Shown: positions 18,947 to 28,598, counted from the first letter of the stretch. The stretch: DNA of 60,000 bases from Pyrinomonas methylaliphatogenes (GCF_000820845.2 NZ_CBXV010000008.1:1-60000); one strand, 5' to 3'. The notes: a model not told the origin generated them from the sequence alone. Made by a program: numbers and translations.

Positions 18947-20884
18947 TCACCCTGAACTCGCAACCGGCGCAAAACGCTCAAAGGACGCCCGCGCCCGATC
19001 ACCTTCCCCATCAACGAACAAACGCGCCCACTTCTCAAGCATGAATAGCGCCCACAACCGCGTGGAATGATCACGCCGCCCGTTTTCATGCTCTTCGAGA
19101 AGAGTTTGCACGTAGCTCAGTGAAATGTAACCGCGCTGCCGCGCGCGCGATGACATCAGCGTGTCGCGAATCTGTTCGCGCAATTGCGCGTTGATCCACT
19201 CATCGATGGGCACACCGAACCCTTGCTTCGGGCGATGAAGTATCTCCGGCGGGACGATCCCCTCCACCGCACGCTTGAAGATGTATTTCAGCTTTCCGTC
19301 CTTGAGCTTCAGTTCGGGTGGGATGCGTCCGACGAGCTCGATCAAACGATGATCGAGCAATGGCGCGCGCGCTTCCAGCGAGACCGCCATGCTCATCCGA
19401 TCGACCTTGACGAGTATGTCACCGGGCAGATAGGTCTTGCTATCCAAATAGAGCAATCTGTTGATCGAATCATCCGCGCACATCTTCGCCGCGCGCTCCC
19501 GGAAAAGAGCGGTCGCATCGGCACCAGCTTGTCGCAATCTGGCTTTTAGATCATCACTGTAAAGCTTTTCTTTCGCGAGTGCCGTAAAAACCGAGACGTT
19601 GTCGATGTACCGGTCCAGAGAGTCTAGCGCGATGTTGTACAAATAATTTCGCCCCCAAAAACCGTGAGGGAGAAACCGGCTGACGGGCTGCATCACACCG
19701 CGCCGCAAAGGTCGCGGCAAACGTTCGAAAACGGCGCGTCTACTATCGACCGCGTAGCGCGTATAGCCAGCGAAAAGCTCATCGCCGCCATCGCCCGACA
19801 ACACAACCGTTACGTAATCGCGCGCCATCTTCGACACCATGTAGGTCGGGATGGCCGATGAATCGGCGAAAGGCTCATCGAAATGCCACGCGAGATCATC
19901 GACTATCTGGCAGATGCTCGGCGTGACGATGAACTCGTGATGATCGGTCTCGAAGCGTTTCGCCGCGAGGCGCGCGTACTTCAACTCGTTGTAGCTGTCT
20001 TCATTGAAACCGATGGAGAAGGTTTTGACGGGACGCACGCCAGCGCGTGCCATCAAACCGACCACCGTGCTCGAATCGACCCCGCCCGAAAGGAAAGCTC
20101 CGAGCGGCACATCGGCGATCAATCGAACTCGCACCGCATCTTCGAGACACGCGCGAAGCTCCTCGATCCACTCCTCTTCGCTTCTCCCTTCAATGGGGCA
20201 GTAATCGAAATCCCAGTATTGCTCGATTTTTATCTCACCGTTCGCGAAGATCAGGCGGTGGCCTGGCGGCAATTTCCGCACGCGACGAAAGATGCAAAGC
20301 GGGTCTGGAACATAGCCGAAGGTCAAATATGCATCGAGAGCCGCGTAGTCAATCTCGCGCTCGACTTCCGGATGTTCCAGAAGAGCCTTCAATTCGGAGC
20401 CGAAGATCAAGCTTCTCTGCGGCGTGAGCGTGTAGTAGAGCGGCTTCTTTCCGACGCGATCGCGCGCGATGAAAAGCCGCCGCGCCCGCTCATCCCAGAT
20501 GGCAAAGGCGAACATGCCGCGAAAATGATCGACGCAATCGAAGCCGTACTCTTCGTAAGCATGGACGATGGTCTCCGTATCGGAGTTGGTGCGAAAACGA
20601 TGGCCGCGCGCCTCGAGTTCGCGTTTGATCTCGCGGTAGTTGTAGATCTCGCCGTTGAAGATGACCGCCACCGTTCCGTCTTCGTTGAAGATGGGCTGAT
20701 GCCCGCCAGCGAGATCGATGATCGAAAGACGCCGCATCCCCAAGGCCACTTGATCGGTCACCAGCACGCCTTGATCGTCCGGGCCGCGATGCGTGATGAC
20801 GCGACACATGCGATCGAGCGTCTGCGAAGCTTCGGCGCGATCGAAGCCATTCTGTAGATTGACGAATCCGGTGATGCCGCACAT
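18947..20884 (-). CDS. asnB: Asparagine synthetase (glutamine-hydrolysing) type amidotransferase 3
   Basis: A 645-residue amidotransferase: Cys2 in MCGITGFVNLQNGF, HRGPDDQGVLVTD, MRRLSIIDLAGGHQPIF, and the PP-loop FLSGGVDSSTVVGL. LSGDGGDELFAGYTRYAVD carries the conserved GDGxDE loop. Its glutaminase half is closer to copy 1 (10192) than to copy 2. The start follows about 840 bases without a gene, so this enzyme probably heads a transcription unit that runs to copy 1. All catalytic landmarks are intact. The function is the same as for the other copies: glutamine-dependent amidation, either to asparagine or on a sugar acid. Confidence 0.85.
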   Translation of the reverse strand: MCGITGFVNLQNGFDRAEASQTLDRMCRVITHRGPDDQGVLVTDQVALGMRRLSIIDLAGGHQPIFNEDGTVAVIFNGEIYNYREIKRELEARGHRFRTNSDTETIVHAYEEYGFDCVDHFRGMFAFAIWDERARRLFIARDRVGKKPLYYTLTPQRSLIFGSELKALLEHPEVEREIDYAALDAYLTFGYVPDPLCIFRRVRKLPPGHRLIFANGEIKIEQYWDFDYCPIEGRSEEEWIEELRACLEDAVRVRLIADVPLGAFLSGGVDSSTVVGLMARAGVRPVKTFSIGFNEDSYNELKYARLAAKRFETDHHEFIVTPSICQIVDDLAWHFDEPFADSSAIPTYMVSKMARDYVTVVLSGDGGDELFAGYTRYAVDSRRAVFERLPRPLRRGVMQPVSRFLPHGFWGRNYLYNIALDSLDRYIDNVSVFTALAKEKLYSDDLKARLRQAGADATALFRERAAKMCADDSINRLLYLDSKTYLPGDILVKVDRMSMAVSLEARAPLLDHRLIELVGRIPPELKLKDGKLKYIFKRAVEGIVPPEILHRPKQGFGVPIDEWINAQLREQIRDTLMSSRARQRGYISLSYVQTLLEEHENGRRDHSTRLWALFMLEKWARLFVDGEGDRARASFERFAPVASSG

Positions 20885-21728
20885 TTCATCAAACCCTGTC
20901 TTCTAAACTGAAACCAGAAACGGAATTCGCCGTGATCGCACGCCGCGCCTTGTACCGCGTCCATCCGAACGCAGCCCCTTCGGGGAGAAAAATTCCGAGA
21001 ACACGACGACACGCAGATTGTCGCGATCGCCGCGCCCATTCGCCCTCCTCTCGCCTGAGGTTCCACGCTTTCCCGTAAATGCGCACGACCGCGCCACTTT
21101 GAGCGATGCAGAAGCGTTTCGCAAAAGGCATGTCAAGGTTGGTCCATCACACTTCCGACGCATCTCCAATCCCCACTTCGTAATAAATGTCAATCAGGAG
21201 ATCTCTTCCAGCGGCGCTTGCAGTCCGTCGTTCGCTTCGGCCACGAATTTCAAAAACATCGGCGGGAGTTATCGCTGTGCTCTCCTTATAACGCTTGAAG
21301 TCCTGTGCGCCGAAGGTCAGCAGGTGATGCCGTGTGTTCACATCACAACCACGACGTGCGCATCGTAGGCTTAACCCCTTGGAACCTTGCATTCGGCCAC
21401 TAAACGTCACCACCTCGTGTAAATTCTCGCATCGTTGAGCAATAATGAGAACAAGATTTCGAGAGGGCGGCTTCTTGCTCGGTCTGTTAGTGATGGATGC
21501 CTCCCTGACGCCCCCGCTCGAAAGAAAGATAACATATCGAAGCAGCCAAAGTTAACGTTCAAATCCACTTTCGCAAAGGGTTTGAGAAGATTTGGGAAGA
21601 TTCGGCCAAGAAGCTCCGCCGACCTGTTAATACGAAAGGTTGATGATCTAATCCCCAACTGCCCGTCAAAACGAAGGATCGAAGATTTTCTTATGAGGCA
21701 TTCAAGATCTTCGCTGGCGATCACGGGA
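20885..21728. other. Gene-free region upstream of amidotransferase 3
   Basis: About 840 bases with no gene I can support. Open frames exist on both strands but none shows a recognisable motif, a good ribosome binding site and a normal length together. Minus-strand fragments such as LLTFGAQDFKRY near 21290 and NVNFGCFDMLSFF near 21530 could be scraps of a decayed gene. The region probably holds the promoter for the amidotransferase-GT4-heparinase unit. No repeats or RNA genes were noticed. Confidence 0.45.
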
Positions 21729-22787
21729 TCACTTTTTCGGAGTCTCCGCTTCGCCGCTTCTTCCGGTCCGGCTGCTGAGCAACGAACGCGCAAATCGCAG
21801 CGCTTCGGCGAGTGCACCGCGTTCCCGTTGCGCCGCGTACTCGGCCCGTCGCTGCTGGAAGAAGCCCCAGCAGAAGCGCAACTGGCACTCGTGCCAGAAA
21901 GCTTCCGCCTCATCGCGCGCGAGCGTCTGCCGCAACCATCCCCAAGCGTGTCCCATCGCTTGGCGGTAAAGATGCGACGGAACGTCGAACAATCGCGCCT
22001 TGGAACGCTCGAAATCCTCATCGCGCATGATGGCGTAGAACCTACCATGTCCCGTATGCCAGCGACGATGATACCGCTTGGTCAAACGGCCCGCGCCGAC
22101 CTTGTGGTAGAAGTATATGTGCGGAAGATAAATACCTTTCCGCCCAGCTTTCCATAGCCGTTGCAAAACTTCCAAATCTTCTGTTCCACCGATCATGTCT
22201 TTGGAGACGCCCAACGCAGTGGAATAACCGCCAACGGCGCGTACATCCGCCGTTTTAAAAGAACATGCCAGCAAACAGATCTGCCGTTCCGCGTCTGCGT
22301 AAAACGGCTCGTCGCCGTAATCCGCCATCGCTATCACCGACCAATGCTTTTGAGTCAACCAAGATGGCGGTTCAGCTTCCCAGTGAGGGAGGACTTTGCC
22401 GCTGACGCAGGAGACTTCCGGGTGATCGCGAAAAGCCTGAAAGATCTTCAGTAACCAGTCATGCGGCAGCAAAAAGTCATCGTCGGCGATCGTATATATC
22501 CAACCCCGAGCAGCCTCGAGTCCGGTATTGAGCGCGTACGATTTGCCTTGCCTGCTTTCGAAGATATAACGGACATTATCATGTCCTGCATCGATGAACG
22601 ACTGAACTGTCTGACGGGTTTGATCAGTCGAATTATTATCGACAACAACCACCTCGAACGTGAAGGCGCCTTGAGTCTGCTGCGCAAGCGCCGTCTCAAG
22701 CATCTCGCGCAGATCCCGACAACGGTTGAACGTGCAAGTGAGCAGCGTGATGTCTACCGCCTCTTGGAATCTCATTTTGTGAGTCAA
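21729..22787 (-). CDS. Glycosyltransferase family 2
   Basis: A GT2 enzyme with DITLLTCTFNRCRDLREML, VVVVDNNSTDQT, then GWIYTIADDDFLLPHDWL, where D-D-D is the metal and donor site, and MIGGTEDLEVLQRLWKAG, the ED acceptor motif. The C-terminal 120 residues are Arg- and Glu-rich helices without membrane segments. The start is not certain: the TTG at 22787 has AGGAG six bases upstream, the ATG at 22775 has no close signal, and a TTG at 22850 directly after the preceding stop has GGAAG. I used 22787. The adjacent upstream gene is a frameshifted methyltransferase. Confidence 0.8.
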   Translation of the reverse strand: MTHKMRFQEAVDITLLTCTFNRCRDLREMLETALAQQTQGAFTFEVVVVDNNSTDQTRQTVQSFIDAGHDNVRYIFESRQGKSYALNTGLEAARGWIYTIADDDFLLPHDWLLKIFQAFRDHPEVSCVSGKVLPHWEAEPPSWLTQKHWSVIAMADYGDEPFYADAERQICLLACSFKTADVRAVGGYSTALGVSKDMIGGTEDLEVLQRLWKAGRKGIYLPHIYFYHKVGAGRLTKRYHRRWHTGHGRFYAIMRDEDFERSKARLFDVPSHLYRQAMGHAWGWLRQTLARDEAEAFWHECQLRFCWGFFQQRRAEYAAQRERGALAEALRFARSLLSSRTGRSGEAETPKK

Positions 22788-22851
22788 CGCGAACTCCTGG
22801 CTTTTGCTCGCTGCCTGACTGGTGGCTTTATCCGCCGTTCCCTTTACCAAG

Positions 22852-23792
22852 TCACATCTTCCTCAACCAAATGCTCTGCGCAGAAGTCGGCATCATGCTG
22901 TAACTTGAATGCTTGGTGCATAGCGGCATGTGATGAGCGAAGAAGTCGCGGTGGAACTTTTCCAGAAAAGAATTGAAAAGCACTATTTCGAACTCGTTGT
23001 TGTATTGCAAAAATGCCCTCAACATATAAGCCTCGTTCCATGCACGCCCTTGATAGACCCATTCTTTGGGATACTCGAAGGGATAAAAGACGTCGTGAAA
23101 GTGAACATATACGCCCTCGTTGAGGACTGGCAGAACCTTGAAAAAGATGTGATTCACATCACTGCCCGTTTTAGCTACATGCGAGGAATCGACGAACAGG
23201 ATATCATTTGCTTCCAACTCGCGGAACAGACTCACATCCACATCTTGTATTTTGCTCGCCAAAATAGTCGTTCTATTCTTATCCTCGTCTTTGAGCAAAG
23301 ATATCAGCAAGTCCGGATATGGCTCGATGAAAGTCAGCGAAATAGAATTGCCAAGGAAGCGCTCATCAGTATCTAGGAAAACGCATGACGAATATCCGCA
23401 ACCGACTTCGATCACCCTCTTGGGCCGCAGGTATCGTAGCATAGAGTACAACAATATGGCATCGAAATAACTGAAAGCACTATTCTCGAAGAAATACCGA
23501 CAATCATCCCGCTTCTGCTCTGGGAAGGGTTGTTCAGCGTAGTACTGTTTCAAAATCTCAAGCAAGGCCAGTTGTTCGTTCTCGTTCAGATCGACGCCGC
23601 CGAGTTCTCGCGACTTAGCATCGAAGAGTCTCTTTCGTACTTTCTCACCTCTTCGATGGAAGGTATTGGCGAGTAGAAGTGACCCGGCAATTCCCACAAT
23701 TGATTCACGATGGCTCTTAGCTCATCTCTTTGAACGTAGGCTTTACCGATCAAAGGTATCCCCTTCGCAATCCGTCGCAGCCGATCTTTCAT
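22852..23792 (-). pseudogene. Class I SAM methyltransferase with a frameshift
   Basis: The reading frame from the ATG at 23792 (MKDRLRRIAKGIPLIG), preceded by GGAG at eight bases, runs through ELPGHFYSPIPSIEEVRKYE, a typical family N-terminus, and then falls out of frame near 23628. The rest, FDAKSRELGGVDLNENEQLA onward, is in another frame and carries the SAM motif KRVIEVGCGYSSCVFLDT, the FIEPYP strand and DILFVDSSHVAKTGSD. One base added in GACTCTTCGATG would restore a single continuous protein of about 312 residues. It is either a real lesion or a sequencing error. If translation begins inside the second frame (23697), a shorter protein lacking the N-terminal helix could still be made. Confidence 0.65.
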
Positions 23793-23995
23793 CGTGCGAT
23801 CTCCGAAAACGTGCAATTGACCCAATCACCCGAGAGCCTCAAGCAGGCTTGAACTGCAAAGAATTCTATGCAAGCAAAGAAATGGCAACCAAAGCCACGC
23901 TTTTTCCAAATCATGCATAGTTCGCTGCCAGCCCCAACTGTTCAGCCATGGGTAGAGATAACTGACCACAACAACGCCTCAAAGATCCTCTGGCC

Positions 23996-25033
23996 TCAAA
24001 CATAGAACATATCGAAAAGTTGCCGATCGAATTCTTCGCCATCCCAATCGAAGACGAACAACCGCGGCAACATGTATGGGTTCGTGTTCTTTCGGACCAA
24101 CCCAGAACCTGTGCTGCAAGCGCAATCGAAACCGGTGCTCTTGACCGCAGAGATCGTCTCTTCCGCATACGCGCCGTATGGATAGGCAAAACTGCGAACG
24201 CGACGCCCGCTCAACTCTTCCAAAAGGCGCTTGCTGCTGCTTATCTCTGCGCGCTGCGCTGCGTCGTCCAACGCCACAAGCAAAGGATGCGTTTCGGTAT
24301 GCGCCCCTATCTCGATCAACTCGCAATCAGCCAAGGCGGCAACCTCTGGCGAAACAATGAACTTATGAGTCCGGCGACATTCCGGCATCGAACCGATCTG
24401 TTTATGCAACTCGTCGAGTGCTCGTCTTTGCTCCGCTGCCGACAATGGTTGCAGCAGACGGTAAAGCTCCAGGTAAAGGGCATGGCGGGCGTGTGGCGGC
24501 GGCTCGCGCCAAGCGTCCCAAGAACGATGATGCTCATGCTCCTCTTCCGTGTAGAGCGCTCCCTCACCCAAATTCCATTCGCGGACTTCACCTTTGAGAC
24601 TCAGACGCAGCACCTGTGGCAAAACGCCCGGATGCAATAACATCTTTTCCAGCTCATCCCACCAAGCCTCGCGCTCGTTCTTCATCAAGCCGGTGGCGAT
24701 GAAAAAAGTCGCCGGCACATCATGCTTTTCGAGCAGAGGTTTTACGCAGTGCAAGTTATCTTCATAACCGTCATCGAACGTGATGACCACCGACTGCCGC
24801 GGCAAACGACCGTAGGCAAGGCCATCGGCGATCCGCCGCAGCTCTGACACCCTGTAATGGCGACGAAGAACTTCCAGATGTTCGGCGAAGTGCCGCGGCG
24901 CGACGGCCAACTTCCAAGGGTCCACGTCTAGTTCCGTGACGCGATGGTAGACCAGTATGAGCGCCTCGCGACGACTGTGCAGATAAAACCTCTTCGCCGT
25001 TCGTTTGAAACTTCGCAAACTGAACATTCTCAC
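23996..25033 (-). CDS. Polysaccharide deacetylase family protein
   Basis: A 345-residue NodB-homology protein. ALILVYHRVTE opens the domain, and VVITFDDGYEDNLHCVKPLL gives the catalytic and metal-binding D-D pair at about residue 100. The H-x3-H metal motif is IGAHTETHPLLV at about 255, and SFAYPYGAYAEETI completes the later active-site groove. It should remove N-acetyl or O-acetyl groups from a glycan. No signal peptide is evident, although residues 1-30 are basic and may be membrane-proximal. The GTG at 25033 overlaps the preceding stop (GTGA); an ATG two codons later is an alternative. Unlike the relic at 4063-4452, all catalytic motifs are present. Confidence 0.85.
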   Translation of the reverse strand: MRMFSLRSFKRTAKRFYLHSRREALILVYHRVTELDVDPWKLAVAPRHFAEHLEVLRRHYRVSELRRIADGLAYGRLPRQSVVITFDDGYEDNLHCVKPLLEKHDVPATFFIATGLMKNEREAWWDELEKMLLHPGVLPQVLRLSLKGEVREWNLGEGALYTEEEHEHHRSWDAWREPPPHARHALYLELYRLLQPLSAAEQRRALDELHKQIGSMPECRRTHKFIVSPEVAALADCELIEIGAHTETHPLLVALDDAAQRAEISSSKRLLEELSGRRVRSFAYPYGAYAEETISAVKSTGFDCACSTGSGLVRKNTNPYMLPRLFVFDWDGEEFDRQLFDMFYV

Positions 25034-26709
25034 TTCACAGCTCTCACCGCAACGATGACTGGATAGTGAGGGTCATAGGCTTCCAGTTCTTCGCGCCGCA
25101 ACTCCTCTTCGGCCAAACCGTAGAGGAACGCCGTCGCCGCCAGCACATTACCGTAGGAGCATACTTCCAAACGCTCCGCGCTGAAGATCTCTTCAAAGAG
25201 CTTCTCCGCCGACAACGTAGTTAAAGACCAATACCAAGAGCTTTTCCATTCGTAGCGGTCTATCCGACTGATCCCCGGGAAGGTGGCAAGCAAAACACCG
25301 CCCGGTTTTAGGATCCGGTACAAGGTCTTGACGGCAGCCCGCATGTCGTAGATCAAATGGAGCGTCTGCGTCAAGATTATGCAGTCGAACGCATCCGAAG
25401 GGATGTGATCTGCGCTGGTCAAATCGCCAACGATCGTTGCCCGCGGGTTGGCATCTGACACATGCAAGATGTCGCTCTGCGCGACGCGCGATCCACCATA
25501 GCGCACGGTATAAGCGTTATCGCCAATCTCCAACACGCGCCCCTTTATGTCGGCGGCATGCTGAGCGAGGAAGTTCTCTATGTAGTAACGGTCAACCGGT
25601 CTTCCGCGACCGAAACCGAAAGATTCGTCTATTGGCTCTGTGCGCCGCAAGTCGCCTAAGTTTACGCTCCCCAGCGGCGGTACATCATCGGATTTTCCGA
25701 GCAGATGCAGTTTGATCCATCGCCGCGCGCCGACCGGCAGGAGAACGCGTGCCACGCTTTTTGCAAACTCTTTGACACCCGGCGATCGCTTCTTCTGCGT
25801 GCCTTCACCATCGCTCATCGTCTCACGCAAAGCGGACCAGATATGTGGATCTTCGACTCCGCGAGCGATCAGATAATCTTGGCACCAGCTCAGATAGAAG
25901 AGACGAATCTCATGATACTTCAGCCTCGCGCGGGCCATGCAGGACGCATCGTGCACCCGATATTTCGTCCACGTTCGACTCGAAAGATAAACGGGCCACC
26001 TCAGATAGATTTTGGTCAAAAAGGCTTGATCCTCGTAAAGCTGATATGGACCATCAAAGCTCTCTTCAAATCCGCCCACGCTCTCTATGGCCTCTTTGCG
26101 CAAGAGCAGATCCGAAGGGCAGGGAGCATGCTCTTTCCCCAAAGGATATAGCGCCGTCAGCAGCGCGGGCGGATCAAATGATGCGTCTAGCGCGATTCCG
26201 TATGCGGGCACATAATCGCGCGCTGAGCTTTCTGCATCGCCCGCCCAACTGTGCCAGTAGAGACTGCGTCCAGCGACCATGCCAACTTGCGGATTCGCCC
26301 GCATGATTGAAATCTGCTCTTCCAGCTTCCGCGGAAGCCACACATCATCGCCGTCGAGAAGCGCGACGAACTCGCCGCGCGCTCGTCGCACCCCGAGATT
26401 CCGCGAGGCGCAAACGCCCCGATTGAGGTGTCCTTCATGCTCCAGGTAGAAGATCTGTTCCGGGTATTTGGCCGCATAGCTTCGCGCGATCCTCGTGCTC
26501 TCGTCGTTCGAACCATCATCGATCAAGAGCAACTCCCAATAACTATAAGTCTGCGCCAGCACGCTCTCGATCGCTTCGCTGAGGAAACGCCCGGCGTTGA
26601 AGAAAGGCGTGATGATTGAAACTAGCCGCCCGTCGCTCCCATCCATAGATGCACTGAGTGTGCTTGAACCCTGCCAACTTTCACCGGTGCGGTCGAATCC
26701 CCTGTTCAC
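25030..26709 (-). CDS. Fusion of glycosyltransferase family 2 and a SAM-dependent methyltransferase
   Basis: A 559-residue two-domain protein. Residues about 28-290 form a GT2 catalytic domain: VSIITPFFNAGRFLSEAIE, LLLIDDGSNDES, GEFVALLDGDDVWLPRKLEE (DGDD metal site), and YQLYEDQAFLTKIYL as acceptor motif. After a linker (TQKKRSPGVKEFAKS), residues about 390-555 form a class I methyltransferase: GRVLEIGDNAYTVRYGG, AFDCIILTQTLHLIYDM and LYRILKPGGVLLATFPG. It could add a sugar and then methylate it or its neighbour, a common way to cap a chain. The frame is continuous with no start signal between the domains. It overlaps the downstream deacetylase by four bases. Confidence 0.82.
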   Translation of the reverse strand: MNRGFDRTGESWQGSSTLSASMDGSDGRLVSIITPFFNAGRFLSEAIESVLAQTYSYWELLLIDDGSNDESTRIARSYAAKYPEQIFYLEHEGHLNRGVCASRNLGVRRARGEFVALLDGDDVWLPRKLEEQISIMRANPQVGMVAGRSLYWHSWAGDAESSARDYVPAYGIALDASFDPPALLTALYPLGKEHAPCPSDLLLRKEAIESVGGFEESFDGPYQLYEDQAFLTKIYLRWPVYLSSRTWTKYRVHDASCMARARLKYHEIRLFYLSWCQDYLIARGVEDPHIWSALRETMSDGEGTQKKRSPGVKEFAKSVARVLLPVGARRWIKLHLLGKSDDVPPLGSVNLGDLRRTEPIDESFGFGRGRPVDRYYIENFLAQHAADIKGRVLEIGDNAYTVRYGGSRVAQSDILHVSDANPRATIVGDLTSADHIPSDAFDCIILTQTLHLIYDMRAAVKTLYRILKPGGVLLATFPGISRIDRYEWKSSWYWSLTTLSAEKLFEEIFSAERLEVCSYGNVLAATAFLYGLAEEELRREELEAYDPHYPVIVAVRAVK

Positions 26710-27660
26710 CTATGAGAACAGGAACCTGTTCAGCTTCTCCTCGATCGGGAAGATCAACTTTCTTTCCAAAGGTTCGGCTCTTCGACCAGCAAGCCGCTCC
26801 AGCCGCCAAAGTATTGGCAACAAGGACAGGCGGCGATATTCGCGCCACCACTCCACTTGATAGTATCCGACCTCGACTTTTCTCTTCTCGCCGAAAGCTT
26901 TCATGCTCTCTTCCCCCCAAGCGTCGGACCAGCGGAGCAAGAAATAGGGGAGATCGGACAAAGTGACCCGCGGCGGCTTCCGAAACATTATCCTCGATTT
27001 CGGCTCAAGGTAGATCGTTCCGCCAGCTTCAACCACGCTCATGCAGAAATCGACGTGTTCCAGAACGCTCTTCAGTCTTTCATCCAAGGGGCCGATCTTT
27101 TGAAAGACGTCTCTGCGCACCAAGACAGTGTGAAACTCTATCAGATCACACTGAATTCGGCTTCGCGGCACTTCAGGATCATCCACGCGCCGCTCATATG
27201 ATGAGTGTTCCTCGACGAAGATGCGCTTGCCATCCTCTTCCGTTATTCGCCACCATCCGCCGGCCATGTGAACGCGCGGATCTTCCCACGACCCTTCGAG
27301 ATACAACGGCGCGACAACCCACGCATCTGTCTCTTCAGCACACGCAACGAGATTCTCCAGCCAACCTGGGGCGACTAGCACGTCGTTGTCAACGAAGACC
27401 ACGTATTTCGCGTCAGCGTGCTGAAGCCCGATGTTGCGCGCTTCATTAGGAGCGAGGTAACGATCAAACCTGACCAACTTGAATCCTTTATCGGCGGCCT
27501 CTCGCTCCAACCAGCGCCTGATCCCGCGCGGTGAATTCCCATCAACGTAAATCAATGAGAACGGGTACTGTGTGTTTTCATAAATGCTCTGTAGCGAAGT
27601 CCCAGCTCGACAGAAGCATTCGCGCGGCACGACGATGATGTTGACTTGTGAGCCGGTCAT
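26710..27660 (-). CDS. Glycosyltransferase family 2
   Basis: A 316-residue GT2 enzyme of the less typical group lacking the usual VSVIIPTYN start; it opens QVNIIVVPRECFCRAGTSLQ. The core strands are PFSLIYVDGNSPRG, then LAPNEARNIGLQHADAKYVV and FVDNDVLVAPGWLENL, where D-N-D is the metal site. AGGWWRITEEDGK and VLEHVDFCMSVVEAGG follow, the latter with the acceptor-site acidic residue. The start is secure: AAGGAGGTG, a near-perfect ribosome binding site, sits six bases from the ATG, the best one in this part of the window. It ends exactly where the fusion gene begins, so both are co-translated. Confidence 0.8.
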   Translation of the reverse strand: MTGSQVNIIVVPRECFCRAGTSLQSIYENTQYPFSLIYVDGNSPRGIRRWLEREAADKGFKLVRFDRYLAPNEARNIGLQHADAKYVVFVDNDVLVAPGWLENLVACAEETDAWVVAPLYLEGSWEDPRVHMAGGWWRITEEDGKRIFVEEHSSYERRVDDPEVPRSRIQCDLIEFHTVLVRRDVFQKIGPLDERLKSVLEHVDFCMSVVEAGGTIYLEPKSRIMFRKPPRVTLSDLPYFLLRWSDAWGEESMKAFGEKRKVEVGYYQVEWWREYRRLSLLPILWRLERLAGRRAEPLERKLIFPIEEKLNRFLFS

Positions 27661-27716
27661 TTAGCACCTCCTTTCGGCAATGTCCACTTATTCGCACGTG
27701 TTTCGATTACTGTTCC

Positions 27717-28598
27717 TCACCACAGAAAGCGAATAGCCTGCTTCGGAGCGCAACGAAAAAGATCGAAGATCCGGCGCAAAGCGCTCGAATCCATCCCCCT
27801 TCTCCTTACATCATCCTTTATCTCGCGAACGCACAGTTGGCCGTAGTATCGGCGACAAAGATCCAATCCGCAATCCAACGCCCGCTGTAGATGGGGCTCG
27901 TCCCGCACATGCTCATCCTGATGTTCGAACACCTTCAAGATCGCGCGAAGCATCTTCAACGAATCGGATGACATGTTCGCGTGATGCATTCTGTACTCCG
28001 CCACAACGCTGGCGTGGCAACGAACGGGCCATCTTCTAGCGAGCCGCAGATAGAGCTCGTAATCTTCCGCTGGAGTGAAATCTGCATTGAAACCGCCGGC
28101 AGTCTCGAGCGCGCTTCGACGGAACATGACGATCGCCGTATGCCATATCGGACAGGCGTATTCGAGTAAAAAGGCGTAATAGTTTTCGATGTTCTCGGAT
28201 TGGAACTGCGCGGGCGTCGGGATCGGTTGCCCACTGGCATCGATATACCGGCACTTGCCAAAGACGAAGGCGCAATCGGGATCGACAGCCATCGCCTCCA
28301 AACCTAGTTTCAAGGCTTGCGGCAGTAACCGGTCGTCGGCATCGAGAAAGACGACGTATTCCCCGCAACTGGCTTCTAATCCGGCATTGCGCGCCATGGA
28401 GACTCCGCGATTCTCCTGCCTGATCAACTTCACCGCGGAGTAACGCGATGCGACTTCCGCTGTTTCATCCGGCGAGCCATCATCGACGACGATCACCTCG
28501 ACGCGCCGATGAGTTTGCCCGAGTGCGCTTTCGATGGCTTCAGACAGAAATCGAGCCTGTTTATAGCAAGGGATGACGATCGAAATCTGCTCGCTCAT
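27717..28598 (-). CDS. Glycosyltransferase family 2 (tandem paralogue 1)
   Basis: A GT2 enzyme starting at the ATG at 28598 (MSEQISIVIPCYKQARFLSE). The core has VEVIVVDDGSPDETAEVASR, IRQENRGVSMARNAGLEAS and EYVVFLDADDRLLPQALKL, whose D-A-D-D is the donor and metal site. FTPAEDYELYLRLARRWPV carries the acceptor-side ED. Three genes to the right (28796, 31541 and 32764) share this layout and many identical stretches, so this is one of a small amplified set. A frame extending to 28667 exists, but the homologous copies start at the MSx position. Composition is closer to the host than that of its neighbour at 28796. Confidence 0.82.
   Translation of the reverse strand: MSEQISIVIPCYKQARFLSEAIESALGQTHRRVEVIVVDDGSPDETAEVASRYSAVKLIRQENRGVSMARNAGLEASCGEYVVFLDADDRLLPQALKLGLEAMAVDPDCAFVFGKCRYIDASGQPIPTPAQFQSENIENYYAFLLEYACPIWHTAIVMFRRSALETAGGFNADFTPAEDYELYLRLARRWPVRCHASVVAEYRMHHANMSSDSLKMLRAILKVFEHQDEHVRDEPHLQRALDCGLDLCRRYYGQLCVREIKDDVRRRGMDSSALRRIFDLFRCAPKQAIRFLW

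Noticed and set aside
19883-20857. Long open frame on the plus strand opposite the third amidotransferase
   Set aside because: Same reason: antisense to an intact enzyme with no family features of its own.
21435-22157. 240-codon plus-strand frame
   Set aside because: Its second half is antisense to the GT2 gene with intact motifs; the first half has no features or ribosome binding site.
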